From Mycolicibacterium cosmeticum (GTDB lineage: Bacteria > Actinomycetota > Actinomycetes > Mycobacteriales > Mycobacteriaceae), in contig NZ_CCBB010000003.1 in NCBI RefSeq assembly GCF_000613185.1, positions 930,001 to 994,000 of the forward strand: a DNA stretch of 64,000 nt, read 5' to 3'. Of the stretch, positions 25,206 through 33,900 are shown piece by piece; the first letter of the stretch is position 1, and each line of letters starts with the position of its first letter. The notes under the pieces were generated by a model, which worked only from the letters and a program-made list of their open reading frames with translations, was not told where the DNA came from and did not search any database. The translations under genes and the position numbers were made by a program.

Positions 25206-25751
25206 ATGAGGCGACCGGCGGCCGAGACGAAGGCGTTGATCCTGGCGGCGGCCCGTGAACGGTTCGCCGCCGACGGCTACGAGAAGGCGACCATCCGGGC
25301 CATCGCCGCGGATGTGGGCATCGACCCCGCGATGGTGATGCGGTACTTCGGCACCAAGGAGGCGTTGTTCGGCGCGGCCGCCGAGTTCGACCTGGAACTG
25401 CCCGATCTCACCGCCGTGCCGGCGGACCGGCTGGGCGTCGCGCTGGCCACCCACTTCGTGGAGCGCTGGGAGCGGGACGAGGCGCTGCTCATCCTGCTGC
25501 GCGTCGGCGTCACCAACGAGACTGTGGCGCAACGCATGCGGACCATCTTTGCCGCCCAGCTGGAACCGGTGGTGCGCACCGCGGCCGGCCGGGCGTCCGA
25601 TACCGCGGTGCGCGCCGGGTTGATCTCCTCGCAGGTGCTGGGCATGGCGCTGTGCCGGTATGTGCTGGCGTTCCCGCCGCTGGCAGCCATGTCACGCCAG
25701 GACGTCGTCGACTCGATCGGCCCGACGTTGCAGCGGTACCTGACGGGTTAG
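25206..25751 (+). CDS. TetR-family transcriptional repressor
   Basis: A 181-residue TetR protein. The helix-turn-helix is at residues ~8-50 ([44 protein letters not shown]); the rest is the helical ligand and dimer domain. No ribosome site exists because a pair of operator-like 14-mers abuts the ATG, consistent with a leaderless message. It is divergent from the FAD monooxygenase and most likely represses it and itself. Its stop overlaps the convergent deoD stop by 4 nt. The inducer is unknown. Confidence 0.9.
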   Translation: MRRPAAETKALILAAARERFAADGYEKATIRAIAADVGIDPAMVMRYFGTKEALFGAAAEFDLELPDLTAVPADRLGVALATHFVERWERDEALLILLRVGVTNETVAQRMRTIFAAQLEPVVRTAAGRASDTAVRAGLISSQVLGMALCRYVLAFPPLAAMSRQDVVDSIGPTLQRYLTG

Positions 25752-26542
25752 AGCCGCCCGATGACCGCCGCCAGCAGGGCACCCATCCGCGTCGCGGATT
25801 GACGGCCGGCCTCCAGCACCTCGGCATGCGACAGCGGCTGGCCCGTCATGCCCGCGGCCAGATTCGTCACCAGCGACACGCCCAGCACCTGCGCGCCGGC
25901 CGCCCGCGCCGCGATGGTCTCGTGCACCGTCGACATCCCCACCAGGTCCGCGCCCAGCGTGCGCAACATCCGGATCTCGGCCGGGGTCTCGTAATGCGGG
26001 CCGGGCAGTCCGGCGTAGACCCCTTCGGTCAGCGTCGGATCGATCTCCCGGGCCAGGGCGCGCAACCGCGGCGCGTACGCGTCCACCAGGTCGACGAACT
26101 GCGCCCCGACCAGCGGGGAGCGCGCGGTCAGGTTGAGGTGATCGCTGATCAATACCGGTTCGCCGACCCGGTATTCGGCGCGCAGCCCGCCCGCGGCATT
26201 GGTGAGCACCACGGTGCCCGCGCCCGCCGCGCACGCCGTGCGCACCGGATGCACCACATGGCGCAGATCGTGGCCCTCGTAGGCGTGGATGCGTCCCACC
26301 AGGACCAGCGCATGACGGGCACCGACCGGGATGGACAGCACCCGGCCGCCGTGTCCGGCCGCGGTGGGCGGGGTGAAACCGGGCAGCTCGGCCATCGGGA
26401 TGGTGGCGCTCGGGGCCCCGAGCGCTTCGACGGCGGGCGCCCAGCCGGAGCCCAGCACCACGGCCACATCGTGGGCCTCGACACCGGTGCGGTCCCGGAT
26501 CGCCTGCGCTGCGGTATCGGCCGTCAGCTGTGGATCAGTCAC
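25748..26542 (-). CDS. deoD: Purine nucleoside phosphorylase (trimeric type)
   Basis: A 264-residue enzyme cleaving purine (deoxy)nucleosides with phosphate. The phosphate-binding loop is VVLGSGWAP, a second phosphate residue lies in [11 protein letters not shown], the purine site includes TNAAGGLR and [18 protein letters not shown], and [12 protein letters not shown] is the family signature. The GTG start at [10 protein letters not shown] gives the expected length (M. tuberculosis homologue 268 residues). With add it would convert adenosine through inosine to hypoxanthine and ribose-1-phosphate. It is divergent from amiB1 with an 18-bp gap. Equivalent to Rv3307. Confidence 0.95.
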   Translation of the reverse strand: MTDPQLTADTAAQAIRDRTGVEAHDVAVVLGSGWAPAVEALGAPSATIPMAELPGFTPPTAAGHGGRVLSIPVGARHALVLVGRIHAYEGHDLRHVVHPVRTACAAGAGTVVLTNAAGGLRAEYRVGEPVLISDHLNLTARSPLVGAQFVDLVDAYAPRLRALAREIDPTLTEGVYAGLPGPHYETPAEIRMLRTLGADLVGMSTVHETIAARAAGAQVLGVSLVTNLAAGMTGQPLSHAEVLEAGRQSATRMGALLAAVIGRL

Positions 26543-26560
26543 GAATGAGATACTGCCAGG

Positions 26561-27781
26561 ATGCCCACGATCACCGCGTTGTCGAACGTCGAGGATGCCG
26601 TCAATCGGCATCGCGGGGATCTGATCGAACTGTCCCATGCGATCCACGCCGAGCCCGAGCTGGCGTTCGAGGAGCACCGCAGCTGCGCCAAGGCGCAGGC
26701 GCTGGCGGCCGAACGCGGGTTCGCGATGACCGCCGCGGCCGGCGGATTGCCGACGGCGTTCCGGGCCGAGTACGGCAGCGGCCCACTGGTGGTCGGGATC
26801 TGCGCCGAGTACGACGCGCTGCCCGGCATCGGGCATGCCTGCGGGCACAACATCATCGCCGCCTCCGCCGTGGGCACCGCGCTGGCGCTGGCCGAGGTGG
26901 CCGACGAGCTGGGGTTGACCGTCGTGCTGCTTGGCACCCCCGCCGAGGAGACCGGCGGCGGAAAAGCCTTGTTGCTCAAGGCCGGAACCTTCGACGACAT
27001 CGCCGCGACGGTGATGCTGCATCCCGGCCCGGTCGATATCGCCGCGGCACGCTCGCTGGCCCTGTCCGAGGTGGCCGTCGGGTACACCGGGCGCGAGTCG
27101 CACGCCGCCGTCGCACCGCACCTGGGCATCAACGCCGCCGACGCACTGACCGTCACGCAGGTGGCCATCGGACTGCTGCGCCAGCAGCTGGCGCCCGGCC
27201 AGATGGTGCACGGCCTGGTCACCGAGGGTGGCCAAGCCAGCAACATCATTCCGGCGCACACCGAGCTGCGCTACACGATGCGCGCCACCACCATGGAGTC
27301 CCTGCACGAACTCGAGCAACGGATGGCGGGCTGTTTCACGGCCGGGGCGGTGGCCACCGGCTGCACCCACACCGTTGCCGAGACCGCCCCGAGCTACGCC
27401 GCGCTGGCGCCCGACGGGTTTCTGTCCGAGGTGTTCCGCGCCGAGATGCTGCGGTTCGGGCGGACGCCGGTGGCCAAGGAGCTGGAGACGGCTCTCCCGC
27501 TGGGCAGCACCGATATGGGCAACGTCACGCAGGTGATGCCCGGCATCCATCCGGTGGTCGGGGTGGACGCCGGGGGCGCGTCGATCCACCAGCCGGAGTT
27601 CACCACCGCCGCGGCGGGCCCGTCCGCCGACAAGGCCGTCGTCGAAGGAGCAATCATGTTGGCCCGCACGGTGGTTGCGCTGGCGCAGAACGCGGCCGAG
27701 AGCGACCGGGTGCTGGCGGCGCACGACCGGCGACGGGGAGAGCTTTCTCCGGGGCGAGCGCAGCGACGGGAGAAGAGATGA
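26561..27781 (+). CDS. amiB1: M20-family amidohydrolase AmiB1
   Basis: A 406-residue metal-dependent amidohydrolase of the M20/AbgB group. Metal-site motifs are [10 protein letters not shown] (with Asn where many M20 enzymes have Asp, as in AbgB-like members), [11 protein letters not shown] and [31 protein letters not shown] is the AbgB-type C-terminal signature. The substrate is not known; p-aminobenzoyl-glutamate-like or N-acyl amino acid amides are typical. The last ~15 residues are Arg-rich and derive from a GAGCGCAGCGAC-containing stretch resembling a dispersed repeat. ATGA overlap links it to amiA1. Equivalent to Rv3306c. Confidence 0.9.
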   Translation: MPTITALSNVEDAVNRHRGDLIELSHAIHAEPELAFEEHRSCAKAQALAAERGFAMTAAAGGLPTAFRAEYGSGPLVVGICAEYDALPGIGHACGHNIIAASAVGTALALAEVADELGLTVVLLGTPAEETGGGKALLLKAGTFDDIAATVMLHPGPVDIAAARSLALSEVAVGYTGRESHAAVAPHLGINAADALTVTQVAIGLLRQQLAPGQMVHGLVTEGGQASNIIPAHTELRYTMRATTMESLHELEQRMAGCFTAGAVATGCTHTVAETAPSYAALAPDGFLSEVFRAEMLRFGRTPVAKELETALPLGSTDMGNVTQVMPGIHPVVGVDAGGASIHQPEFTTAAAGPSADKAVVEGAIMLARTVVALAQNAAESDRVLAAHDRRRGELSPGRAQRREKR

Positions 27782-28944
27782 GCCTGCGCGCGCACACCGA
27801 GGCCTGGGTGGCCGCCCACCACGACGACCTGGTGGCCTGGCGCCGGCACATCCACACCCACCCCGAACTGGGCAGGCAGGAGTTCGCCACCACCGAGTTC
27901 GTCGCCAACCTGTTGGCCGATGCCGGGCTGAATCCGAAGGTGCTGCCCGGCGGCACCGGACTGACGTGTGATTTCGGTCCCGACGACGGGCCGCGGGTGG
28001 CGCTGCGGGCCGATATGGACGCCCTGCCGATGGCCGAGCGCACCGGGTTGCCGTTCGCGTCGACGGTGCCGGGGGTGGCGCACGCCTGCGGCCACGACGC
28101 ACACACCGCGGTGCTGCTCGGCGCGGCGCTGGCGCTGGCGTCCGCCCCGGAATTGCCGGTCGGAGTCCGGCTGATCTTCCAGCCCGCCGAGGAATTGATG
28201 CCCGGCGGGGCGATCGACGCGGTGGCGGCCGGGGCGGTGACCGGGGTGTCGCGGATCTTCGCGCTGCACTGCGACCCGCGCCTGGAGGTCGGCAAGGTGG
28301 CCACCCGGCCCGGGCCCATCACCTCGGCGGCCGACTCCATCGAGATCACCCTGCACTCGCCGGGCGGGCACACCTCGCGGCCGCATCTGACCGGGGATCT
28401 GGTGTACGCGCTGGGCACGTTGATCACCGGGGTGCCCGGGGTGCTGTCGCGGCGCATCGATCCCCGGCTGAGCACGGTGATGGTGTGGGGCGCCGTCAAC
28501 GCCGGGGTGGCGGCCAACGCGATTCCGCAGACCGGCACGTTGGCCGGCACCATCCGCACGGCCAGCAGGGAAACCTGGCTGACCCTGGAATCCCTTGTCC
28601 GGGAAACGGTTTCGTCGTTGCTGGCGCCGCTGACGGTGGAGCATGCGGTGAACTACCGCCGCGGTGTCCCGCCGGTGGTGAACGAGGAGACCTCGACCCG
28701 CATCCTCACCCACGCCATCGAGGCGCTGGGGCCCGACGCGCTGGCCGACACTCATCAGTCCGGCGGCGGTGAGGACTTCTCCTGGTACCTGGAGGAGGTG
28801 CCCGGCGCCATGGCCCGGCTCGGCGTGTGGTCCGGTCGCGGCCCCCAGCTGGATCTGCACCAGCCCACCTTCGACCTGGACGAGCGCGCCCTGGCCGTCG
28901 GCGTCCAAGTCATGTCCAACCTCGTCGAACACTCCGCTCCCTGA
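27778..28944 (+). CDS. amiA1: M20-family amidohydrolase AmiA1
   Basis: A 388-residue N-acyl-amino-acid/carboxypeptidase-type amidohydrolase. Motifs: [23 protein letters not shown] (metal His and Asp), [12 protein letters not shown] (catalytic Glu pair), [12 protein letters not shown], and [15 protein letters not shown] near the C-terminus. It is translated from an ATG overlapping the amiB1 stop, so the paralogous pair is one operon. The inverted-repeat element at 28946 begins 1 nt after its stop codon and probably acts as its terminator. The substrate is unknown. Equivalent to Rv3305c. Confidence 0.92.
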   Translation: MSLRAHTEAWVAAHHDDLVAWRRHIHTHPELGRQEFATTEFVANLLADAGLNPKVLPGGTGLTCDFGPDDGPRVALRADMDALPMAERTGLPFASTVPGVAHACGHDAHTAVLLGAALALASAPELPVGVRLIFQPAEELMPGGAIDAVAAGAVTGVSRIFALHCDPRLEVGKVATRPGPITSAADSIEITLHSPGGHTSRPHLTGDLVYALGTLITGVPGVLSRRIDPRLSTVMVWGAVNAGVAANAIPQTGTLAGTIRTASRETWLTLESLVRETVSSLLAPLTVEHAVNYRRGVPPVVNEETSTRILTHAIEALGPDALADTHQSGGGEDFSWYLEEVPGAMARLGVWSGRGPQLDLHQPTFDLDERALAVGVQVMSNLVEHSAP

Positions 28945-28945
28945 C

Positions 28946-29012
28946 CTTTCTTCGGCGAGCGGCCGTGTCTGCACACCGACACGCCGCAATGGTTGGCATT
29001 TTGGGGACACTC
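28946..29012 (+). repeat. Left 67-bp terminal inverted repeat of the DUF559 unit
   Basis: This 67-bp sequence matches the reverse complement of 29967-30033 at about 58 positions; the central 47 bp (28954-29000) match at 43. Each copy also has an internal hairpin, CGTGTC-N8-GACACG, with flanking G/C arms. It starts 1 nt after the amiA1 stop codon. Confidence 0.92.
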
Positions 29013-29022
29013 GCCGGCCGAG

Positions 29023-29031
29023 TTATCCACA
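29023..29031 (+). promoter_or_regulatory. Perfect DnaA-box 9-mer upstream of the DUF559 gene
   Basis: TTATCCACA equals the E. coli DnaA-box consensus; the mycobacterial form is usually TTGTCCACA. It lies between the left inverted repeat and the gene, 53 bp before the ATG. A single box does not make an origin; it may be chance or a regulatory site. Confidence 0.4.
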
Positions 29032-29083
29032 GATCTTCGCGCGGGGCTGTTGTGCCCGGTTGTCGTCGCCGACCATCGGTGCC

Positions 29084-29968
29084 ATGGTCGATGAGCTCAT
29101 CGAACTCTTCCGGGCTCAGGGCGGCCTCGCCACGAGTGCGCAGATCCTGACCTACATGCCACGGCGGGCGTTCGAGGCATCGGTCAACTCCGGTGCGCTG
29201 GAACGCATTTGGCAGGGCATCTACTGCCTGGGTGAACCGGACGACGCACTGCGCCTGCGCGGGCTCGACTTGCTCTGCGGCAGAAGGGTTCCGGTGTGCC
29301 TGGCCACCGCGGCGGCGGTCTACGGGTTTGACACCGAGGACCCAGCGGAGCTGCATGTGCTCAGCCCGCCGGGTACCCACCTGCGATCCGCGGACGGCTT
29401 GGTGGTGCACCGCCGCGACGATGCCCCGTTGCGCATGGTCGCCGAACGGCTGACCACGGCACCGAATTGGACGGCCGTGGAGGTCGCCCGCGCCCTGCGC
29501 CGGCCCCGTGCCCTCGCGACGCTCGACGCTGCCCTGCGCAGCGGCAGTTGCGACCGGGGCGGGTTGCGTCGGGCCGCGCGCGAACAGTGGGGTCGGCGTG
29601 GCATCGTCGCTGTTCGTGACCTCATCGAGTTCGCCGACCCGCTGTCCGAGTCCCCGATGGAGAGCGAGGCCCGGTTGGTGATGCGCGACGGTGGACTACC
29701 GGCACCAGTGCTGCAGTACGAGGTTGTCGATGGAAATCGGGAGTTGCGCCGGCTGGATTTCGCCTGGCCATTCGCGGGCGTGGCTGCTGAGTACGACGGC
29801 GAGGCGGCGCACGGCGGACCCGATGCGATGCGTCGCGACCGGCGCCGGCAGGCGGCGCTGCAGGATATCGGGTGGACCGTCATACCGATGTTGGCAGAGG
29901 ATGTCCGGCGCCAACCGGCGGCGCTTGTCGCACGGATCGAACGTCAACTGCTGCGACGGGCGGCGTGA
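29084..29968 (+). CDS. AbiEi-like winged-helix plus DUF559 (Vsr-fold) protein
   Basis: A 294-residue protein in two parts. Residues 1-60 (ELIELFRAQGGLATSAQIL, ALERIWQGIYCLGEPDD) resemble the winged-helix domain of AbiEi antitoxins. Residues ~190-290 resemble DUF559/Vsr endonuclease-like folds, with conserved acidic positions in SPMESEARLVMRDGG, LRRLDFAWP and GVAAEYDGEAAH, then DRRRQAALQDIGWTVI. Such proteins are common and variable in number in actinobacteria; nuclease activity has not been shown here. No partner toxin gene is adjacent. The ATG was taken at MVDELIEL. The stop codon touches the right inverted repeat. A defence, mobile or regulatory role is inference. Confidence 0.72.
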   Translation: MVDELIELFRAQGGLATSAQILTYMPRRAFEASVNSGALERIWQGIYCLGEPDDALRLRGLDLLCGRRVPVCLATAAAVYGFDTEDPAELHVLSPPGTHLRSADGLVVHRRDDAPLRMVAERLTTAPNWTAVEVARALRRPRALATLDAALRSGSCDRGGLRRAAREQWGRRGIVAVRDLIEFADPLSESPMESEARLVMRDGGLPAPVLQYEVVDGNRELRRLDFAWPFAGVAAEYDGEAAHGGPDAMRRDRRRQAALQDIGWTVIPMLAEDVRRQPAALVARIERQLLRRAA

Positions 29969-30033
29969 GCGTCCGCAGAATGCCAACAATCGCGGCGCGT
30001 CGGCGTGCAGACACGGCCGCTCGCCAAGGAAAG
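29967..30033 (-). repeat. Right 67-bp terminal inverted repeat of the DUF559 unit
   Basis: This is the reverse-complement partner of 28946-29012, overlapping the last two bases of the DUF559 gene and ending 2 nt before the stop codon of the convergent cyclotransferase gene. It carries the same internal hairpin and could terminate transcription from both sides. Confidence 0.92.
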
Positions 30034-30035
30034 CG

Positions 30036-30515
30036 TTACGTGCCGGGGCCGGGGCCGACGTTGGCGGCGGGGCGGGTGCGCAGGTCGTGGACGTATTCGG
30101 GGGGCGCGCCGGCGATCTCGGCGGCGTCGGCCATCACCCCGAGATAACGCGCCGACGGCAGGCCGCCCTCCCAGGCGTCCACCACGTAGAGCCAGGCCAG
30201 CACCGGATCGGTGGTGGTGTCCGAGGACAGCCGGTCCACCCGGCAACGGATCTTCTTGTGGAAGCCGAGCTCCGAACCCTCCCACCGGTCGAGGTTCGCC
30301 TCGTCCTCCTTGGTCATGTCGTAGAGCACCACGAAGACCTTCTCGTCGGGATCCTCGACCAGGGTCGCCAGCGCGCCCTCCCAGCCGATGTCCTCGCCGC
30401 CGAAGGTCAGGCGCCACCCGTGCAGCCAGCCGGTGCCGGCCACCGGAGAATGCGGGGCGCGCTGCAGCATCTGCTCCGGATGCATGTTCGACCCGTAAGC
30501 GGCGTAGAGCGGCAC
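30036..30515 (-). CDS. Gamma-glutamylcyclotransferase-family (AIG2-like) protein
   Basis: A 159-residue cytoplasmic protein of the gamma-glutamylcyclotransferase superfamily. The substrate-pocket signature YAAYGSNMHPEQM is at the N-terminus, and the catalytic-acid region is around VLYDMTKEDEANLDRWEG. Family members release 5-oxoproline from gamma-glutamyl amines or amino acids, but many are uncharacterised. The start is a GTG. It occupies the position of Rv3304 and is convergent with the inverted-repeat unit, with divergent lpdA upstream. Confidence 0.82.
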   Translation of the reverse strand: MPLYAAYGSNMHPEQMLQRAPHSPVAGTGWLHGWRLTFGGEDIGWEGALATLVEDPDEKVFVVLYDMTKEDEANLDRWEGSELGFHKKIRCRVDRLSSDTTTDPVLAWLYVVDAWEGGLPSARYLGVMADAAEIAGAPPEYVHDLRTRPAANVGPGPGT

Positions 30516-30544
30516 GGGCCAACTTTAGGCGGTCCGGCGGGCGG

Positions 30545-30631
30545 GAGCGAAGCGACCCGGGGGATTGGCACGGCGGGCTGGGGGTACCTCCCGCTTGCGG
30601 GGGAGAGCGAAGCGACCCGGGGGATTGGCAC
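30545..30631. repeat. Direct 27-bp repeat pair with intervening hairpin
   Basis: Copies at 30545-30571 and 30605-30631 share GAGCGAAGCGACCCGG followed by GGGATTGGCAC. Between them a CTCCCGC-TT-GCGGG stem is visible. The GAGCGAAGCGAC core occurs again inside lhr (42195-42206, opposite strand) and as GAGCGCAGCGAC at the end of amiB1 (27756-27767), so it looks like a dispersed short repeat. Confidence 0.8.
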
Positions 30632-30669
30632 ATGTGGGCTCGGCCGCACTCACCCACTACGTTAATGGC

Positions 30670-32085
30670 GTGCCCACCCGCATCGTGATCATCGGCGGCG
30701 GACCCGCCGGCTACGAAGCAGCCCTGGTCGCCGCGTCCCGCGGCGCCGACGTCGCGCAGGTCACCGTCGTCGACAGCGACGGTATCGGCGGCGCCTGCGT
30801 GCTGTTCGACTGCGTGCCGTCCAAGACGTTCATCGCCTCGACCGGCGTACGCACCGAGTTGCGCCGCGCCAACGGCCTCGGCTTCGACATCGCCATCGAG
30901 GACGCCAAGATCTCGCTGGCCCAGATCCACAACCGGGTCAAGACCCTGGCCCGGTCGCAGTCGGCCGATATCGGTGCGACCCTGCTGAACGCCGGCGTCA
31001 ACGTGGTCAAGGGCCGCGGCGAACTCGTCGACAGCGTGCCCGGCATGGCTCACCACCGCGTCAAGGTGACCACCGGGGACGGCAAGGTCGGCGTGCTCAA
31101 AGCCGATGTGGTGCTCATCGCCACCGGAGCCACCCCGCGGGTGCTGCCGGGCGCGGTCCCCGACGGCGAGCGCATCCTGAACTGGCGCCAGCTCTACGAC
31201 CTGACCGAGCTGCCCGAACATCTGGTGATCGTCGGGTCGGGGGTCACCGGCGCGGAATTCTGCAGCGCGTACACCGAGCTCGGGGTAAAGGTCACCGTGG
31301 TGGCCAGCCGCGACCAGATCCTGCCGCACGAGGACTCCGACGCCGCCGCGGTGCTCGAGGAAGCGTTCTCCGAGCGCGGGGTGTCGCTGGTCAAGAACGG
31401 CCGCGCCGAGTCGGTGGTCCGCACCGACGCCGGGATCAAGGTCACCCTGGCCGACGGTCGCACCGTCGAGGGCAGCCACGCCCTGATGACCGTCGGTTCG
31501 GTGCCCAACACCGGCGGCCTCGGCCTGGAGAACGCCGGTATCGAACTCGGGCCGGGGAACTACCTCACCGTGGATCGGGTGTCGCGCACCAAGGCACCGG
31601 GCATCTACGCCGCCGGCGACTGCACCGGCCTGCTGCCGCTGGCCTCGGTGGCCGCCATGCAGGGCCGCATCGCGATGTATCACGCCCTCGGCGAGGGGGT
31701 GAACCCCATCCGGTTGCGCACCGTCGCGTCGGCCACCTTCACCCGGCCCGAGATCGCCGCCGTCGGGGTGCCGCAGACCAAGATCGACGACGGCACCGTG
31801 CCCGCGCGGACGTTGATGCTGCCGCTGACGACCAACGCCCGCGCCAAGATGTCGTTGCTGCGCCGTGGTTTCGTCAAGATCTTCTGCCGGCCGGCGACCG
31901 GCGTGGTCATCGGCGGTGTGGTGGTCGCCCCCATCGCGTCGGAGTTGATCCTGCCGATCGCGCTGGCGGTGCAGAACCGGATCTCGGTGGGCGACCTGGC
32001 CCAGACGCTGTCGGTGTACCCGTCGTTGTCCGGGTCCATCGTGGAAGCGGCGCGCCGGCTGATGGCGCACGACGATCTCGACTAG
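30670..32085 (+). CDS. lpdA: Flavoprotein disulfide reductase LpdA (NAD(P)H quinone reductase-type)
   Basis: A 471-residue two-dinucleotide-fold flavoprotein corresponding to Rv3303c. FAD loop: RIVIIGGGPAGYEAA; NAD(P) loop: LVIVGSGVTGAEF; second FAD motif: GIYAAGDCTGLLPLA. Here the redox region reads GGACVLFDCVPSK, a C-x4-C pair; from memory the M. tuberculosis protein has only the second cysteine. The C-terminal His-Glu of true lipoamide dehydrogenases is absent (VYPSLSGS where HPTLSE is usual), so lipoamide activity is unlikely. GTG at 30670 was chosen because TACGTT lies 6 nt upstream and the protein then begins directly with the beta strand. It is followed by glpD2. Confidence 0.9.
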   Translation: MPTRIVIIGGGPAGYEAALVAASRGADVAQVTVVDSDGIGGACVLFDCVPSKTFIASTGVRTELRRANGLGFDIAIEDAKISLAQIHNRVKTLARSQSADIGATLLNAGVNVVKGRGELVDSVPGMAHHRVKVTTGDGKVGVLKADVVLIATGATPRVLPGAVPDGERILNWRQLYDLTELPEHLVIVGSGVTGAEFCSAYTELGVKVTVVASRDQILPHEDSDAAAVLEEAFSERGVSLVKNGRAESVVRTDAGIKVTLADGRTVEGSHALMTVGSVPNTGGLGLENAGIELGPGNYLTVDRVSRTKAPGIYAAGDCTGLLPLASVAAMQGRIAMYHALGEGVNPIRLRTVASATFTRPEIAAVGVPQTKIDDGTVPARTLMLPLTTNARAKMSLLRRGFVKIFCRPATGVVIGGVVVAPIASELILPIALAVQNRISVGDLAQTLSVYPSLSGSIVEAARRLMAHDDLD

Positions 32086-32158
32086 CGACCTGGACTAAAG
32101 GCGAGTTCGGCACCGCGGCACGGCGCATCGCCGGGTCCGGCAACGTAGGCTCGGAATC

Positions 32159-33898
32159 GTGACTGACCCGATCTCAGGCAATGGTCAAGCTCAGCTCGGG
32201 CCCGACCAGCGTGCGACGGCCTGGCAGCGGCTGGGCAGTGAACAGTTCGACGTCGTGGTCATCGGTGGCGGTGTGGTCGGCTCCGGTGCGGCACTGGACG
32301 CCGCGACGCGCGGACTGAGGGTCGCCCTGGTCGAAGCCCGCGACTTCGCCTCCGGAACCTCGAGCCGCAGTTCCAAGATGTTCCACGGTGGCCTGCGCTA
32401 CCTCGAGCAGTTGGAGTTCGGCCTGGTTCGCGAGGCGCTGCACGAGCGCGAGCTGTCGCTGACGACGCTGGCCCCGCATCTGGTGAAACCGTTGCCCTTC
32501 CTGTTCCCGTTGACCAAACGGTTGTGGGAGCGGCCCTACATCGCCGCAGGCATCTTCCTCTACGACCAGCTGGGCGGCGCGAAATCCGTTCCGGCACAGA
32601 AACATCTGCTCAAGGCCGGCGCGTTGCGGCTGGCTCCCGGGCTCAAGCGCAGTTCACTCATCGGCGGTATCCGCTACTACGACACCGTGGTCGACGACGC
32701 CCGGCACACCATGACGGTGGCGCGCACGGCCGCCCATTACGGCGCGGTGGTACGGACTTCGACGCAGGTGGTGGCGCTGCTGCGGGAGGGCGACCGGGTC
32801 ACCGGGGTGAAGGTGCGCGACTCCGAGAACGGCGCGGTGACCGAGGTGCGCGGGCATGTCGTGGTCAACGCCACCGGGGTGTGGACCGACGAGATCCAGG
32901 CCCTGGCCAAGGAGCGCGGCCGGTTCCGGGTGCGGGCCTCCAAGGGGGTGCACATCGTGGTGCCGCGGGACCGCATCGTCAGCGAGGTGGCGATCATCCT
33001 GCGCACCGAGAAGTCGGTGCTGTTCGTCATCCCGTGGGGCACGCACTGGATCATCGGCACCACCGACACCGACTGGAACCTGGACCTCGCGCACCCGGCC
33101 GCCACCAAGGCCGATATCGACTACATCCTGGGGCACGTCAACACGGTGCTGGCCACCCCGCTGACGCACGACGACATCGACGGCGTGTACGCCGGGTTGC
33201 GGCCGCTGCTGGCGGGCGAGAGCGAGGAGACCTCGAAACTGTCCCGCGAGCACGCGGTGGCGGTGCCCTCGCCGGGATTGGTGGCCATCGCCGGCGGCAA
33301 GTACACCACCTACCGGGTGATGGGCGCCGACGCGATCGACGCCGCAGCCGAATTCGTGCCGACCCGGGTGGCGCCGTCCATCACCGAGAAGGTGCCGCTG
33401 GTGGGGGCCGACGGCTACTTCGCGCTGGTGAATCAGACCGAACACGTCGGCAGGCACTACGGCTTGCACCCGTACCGGGTGCGGCATCTGCTGGACCGGT
33501 ACGGGTCGCTGATCGGCGAGGTGCTGGCCATGGCGGACGGCAAACCCGAACTGCTGGAGCCGATCACCGCCGCCCCGGTGTACCTCAAGGTCGAGGCGGT
33601 GTACGCGGCGGCCGCGGAGGGCGCCCTGCATCTGGAGGACATCCTGGCCCGGCGCATGCGCATCTCGATCGAGTATCCGCATCGCGGGGTGGACTGTGCG
33701 GCCGAGGTCGCCGAAGTCGTTGCGCCCGTGCTGGGTTGGAGTGCCGCGGAGGTGGACCGGGAGGTGCGCACCTACCTGGCCCGGGTGGAGGCCGAGGTGC
33801 AATCCCAGACCCAGCCCGACGACACCTCCGCCGACGCGCTGCGGGCCGCCGCGCCCGAGGCCAGGGCCGAGATTCTGGAACCGGTACCGCTGAATTGA
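32159..33898 (+). CDS. glpD2: FAD-dependent glycerol-3-phosphate dehydrogenase GlpD2
   Basis: A 579-residue membrane-associated flavoenzyme oxidising glycerol-3-phosphate to dihydroxyacetone phosphate and feeding quinones. FAD loop: VVVIGGGVVGSGAALDAATRG; family motifs: GTSSRSSKMFHGGLRYLEQ, NATGVWTDE and IAGGKYTTYRVMG; the C-terminal regulatory/helical domain begins around residue 400. A TAGGCT box 7 nt before the GTG suggests a leaderless message. The pseudouridine synthase gene follows within 2 nt; in M. tuberculosis phoY1 lies between the equivalents, and it is absent here. Confidence 0.94.
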   Translation: MTDPISGNGQAQLGPDQRATAWQRLGSEQFDVVVIGGGVVGSGAALDAATRGLRVALVEARDFASGTSSRSSKMFHGGLRYLEQLEFGLVREALHERELSLTTLAPHLVKPLPFLFPLTKRLWERPYIAAGIFLYDQLGGAKSVPAQKHLLKAGALRLAPGLKRSSLIGGIRYYDTVVDDARHTMTVARTAAHYGAVVRTSTQVVALLREGDRVTGVKVRDSENGAVTEVRGHVVVNATGVWTDEIQALAKERGRFRVRASKGVHIVVPRDRIVSEVAIILRTEKSVLFVIPWGTHWIIGTTDTDWNLDLAHPAATKADIDYILGHVNTVLATPLTHDDIDGVYAGLRPLLAGESEETSKLSREHAVAVPSPGLVAIAGGKYTTYRVMGADAIDAAAEFVPTRVAPSITEKVPLVGADGYFALVNQTEHVGRHYGLHPYRVRHLLDRYGSLIGEVLAMADGKPELLEPITAAPVYLKVEAVYAAAAEGALHLEDILARRMRISIEYPHRGVDCAAEVAEVVAPVLGWSAAEVDREVRTYLARVEAEVQSQTQPDDTSADALRAAAPEARAEILEPVPLN

Positions 33899-33900
33899 AC

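Larger units (their letters stand above)
28946..30033. mobile_element. Candidate inverted-repeat-bounded gene unit (DUF559/AbiEi-like cargo)
   Basis: A 1,088-bp unit holds one complete gene between long inverted repeats and fills exactly the space between the stop codons of two convergent housekeeping genes (1 nt from amiA1, 2 nt from the cyclotransferase gene). There is no transposase, and I find no target-site duplication, so movement is a hypothesis. The alternative is a gene flanked by two copies of a bidirectional terminator. The unit contains a perfect DnaA-box 9-mer upstream of the gene. Confidence 0.45.

Noticed and set aside
28946..30033. Classical insertion sequence
   Set aside because: There is no transposase gene and no target-site duplication that I can see; I keep it only as a candidate repeat-bounded unit.
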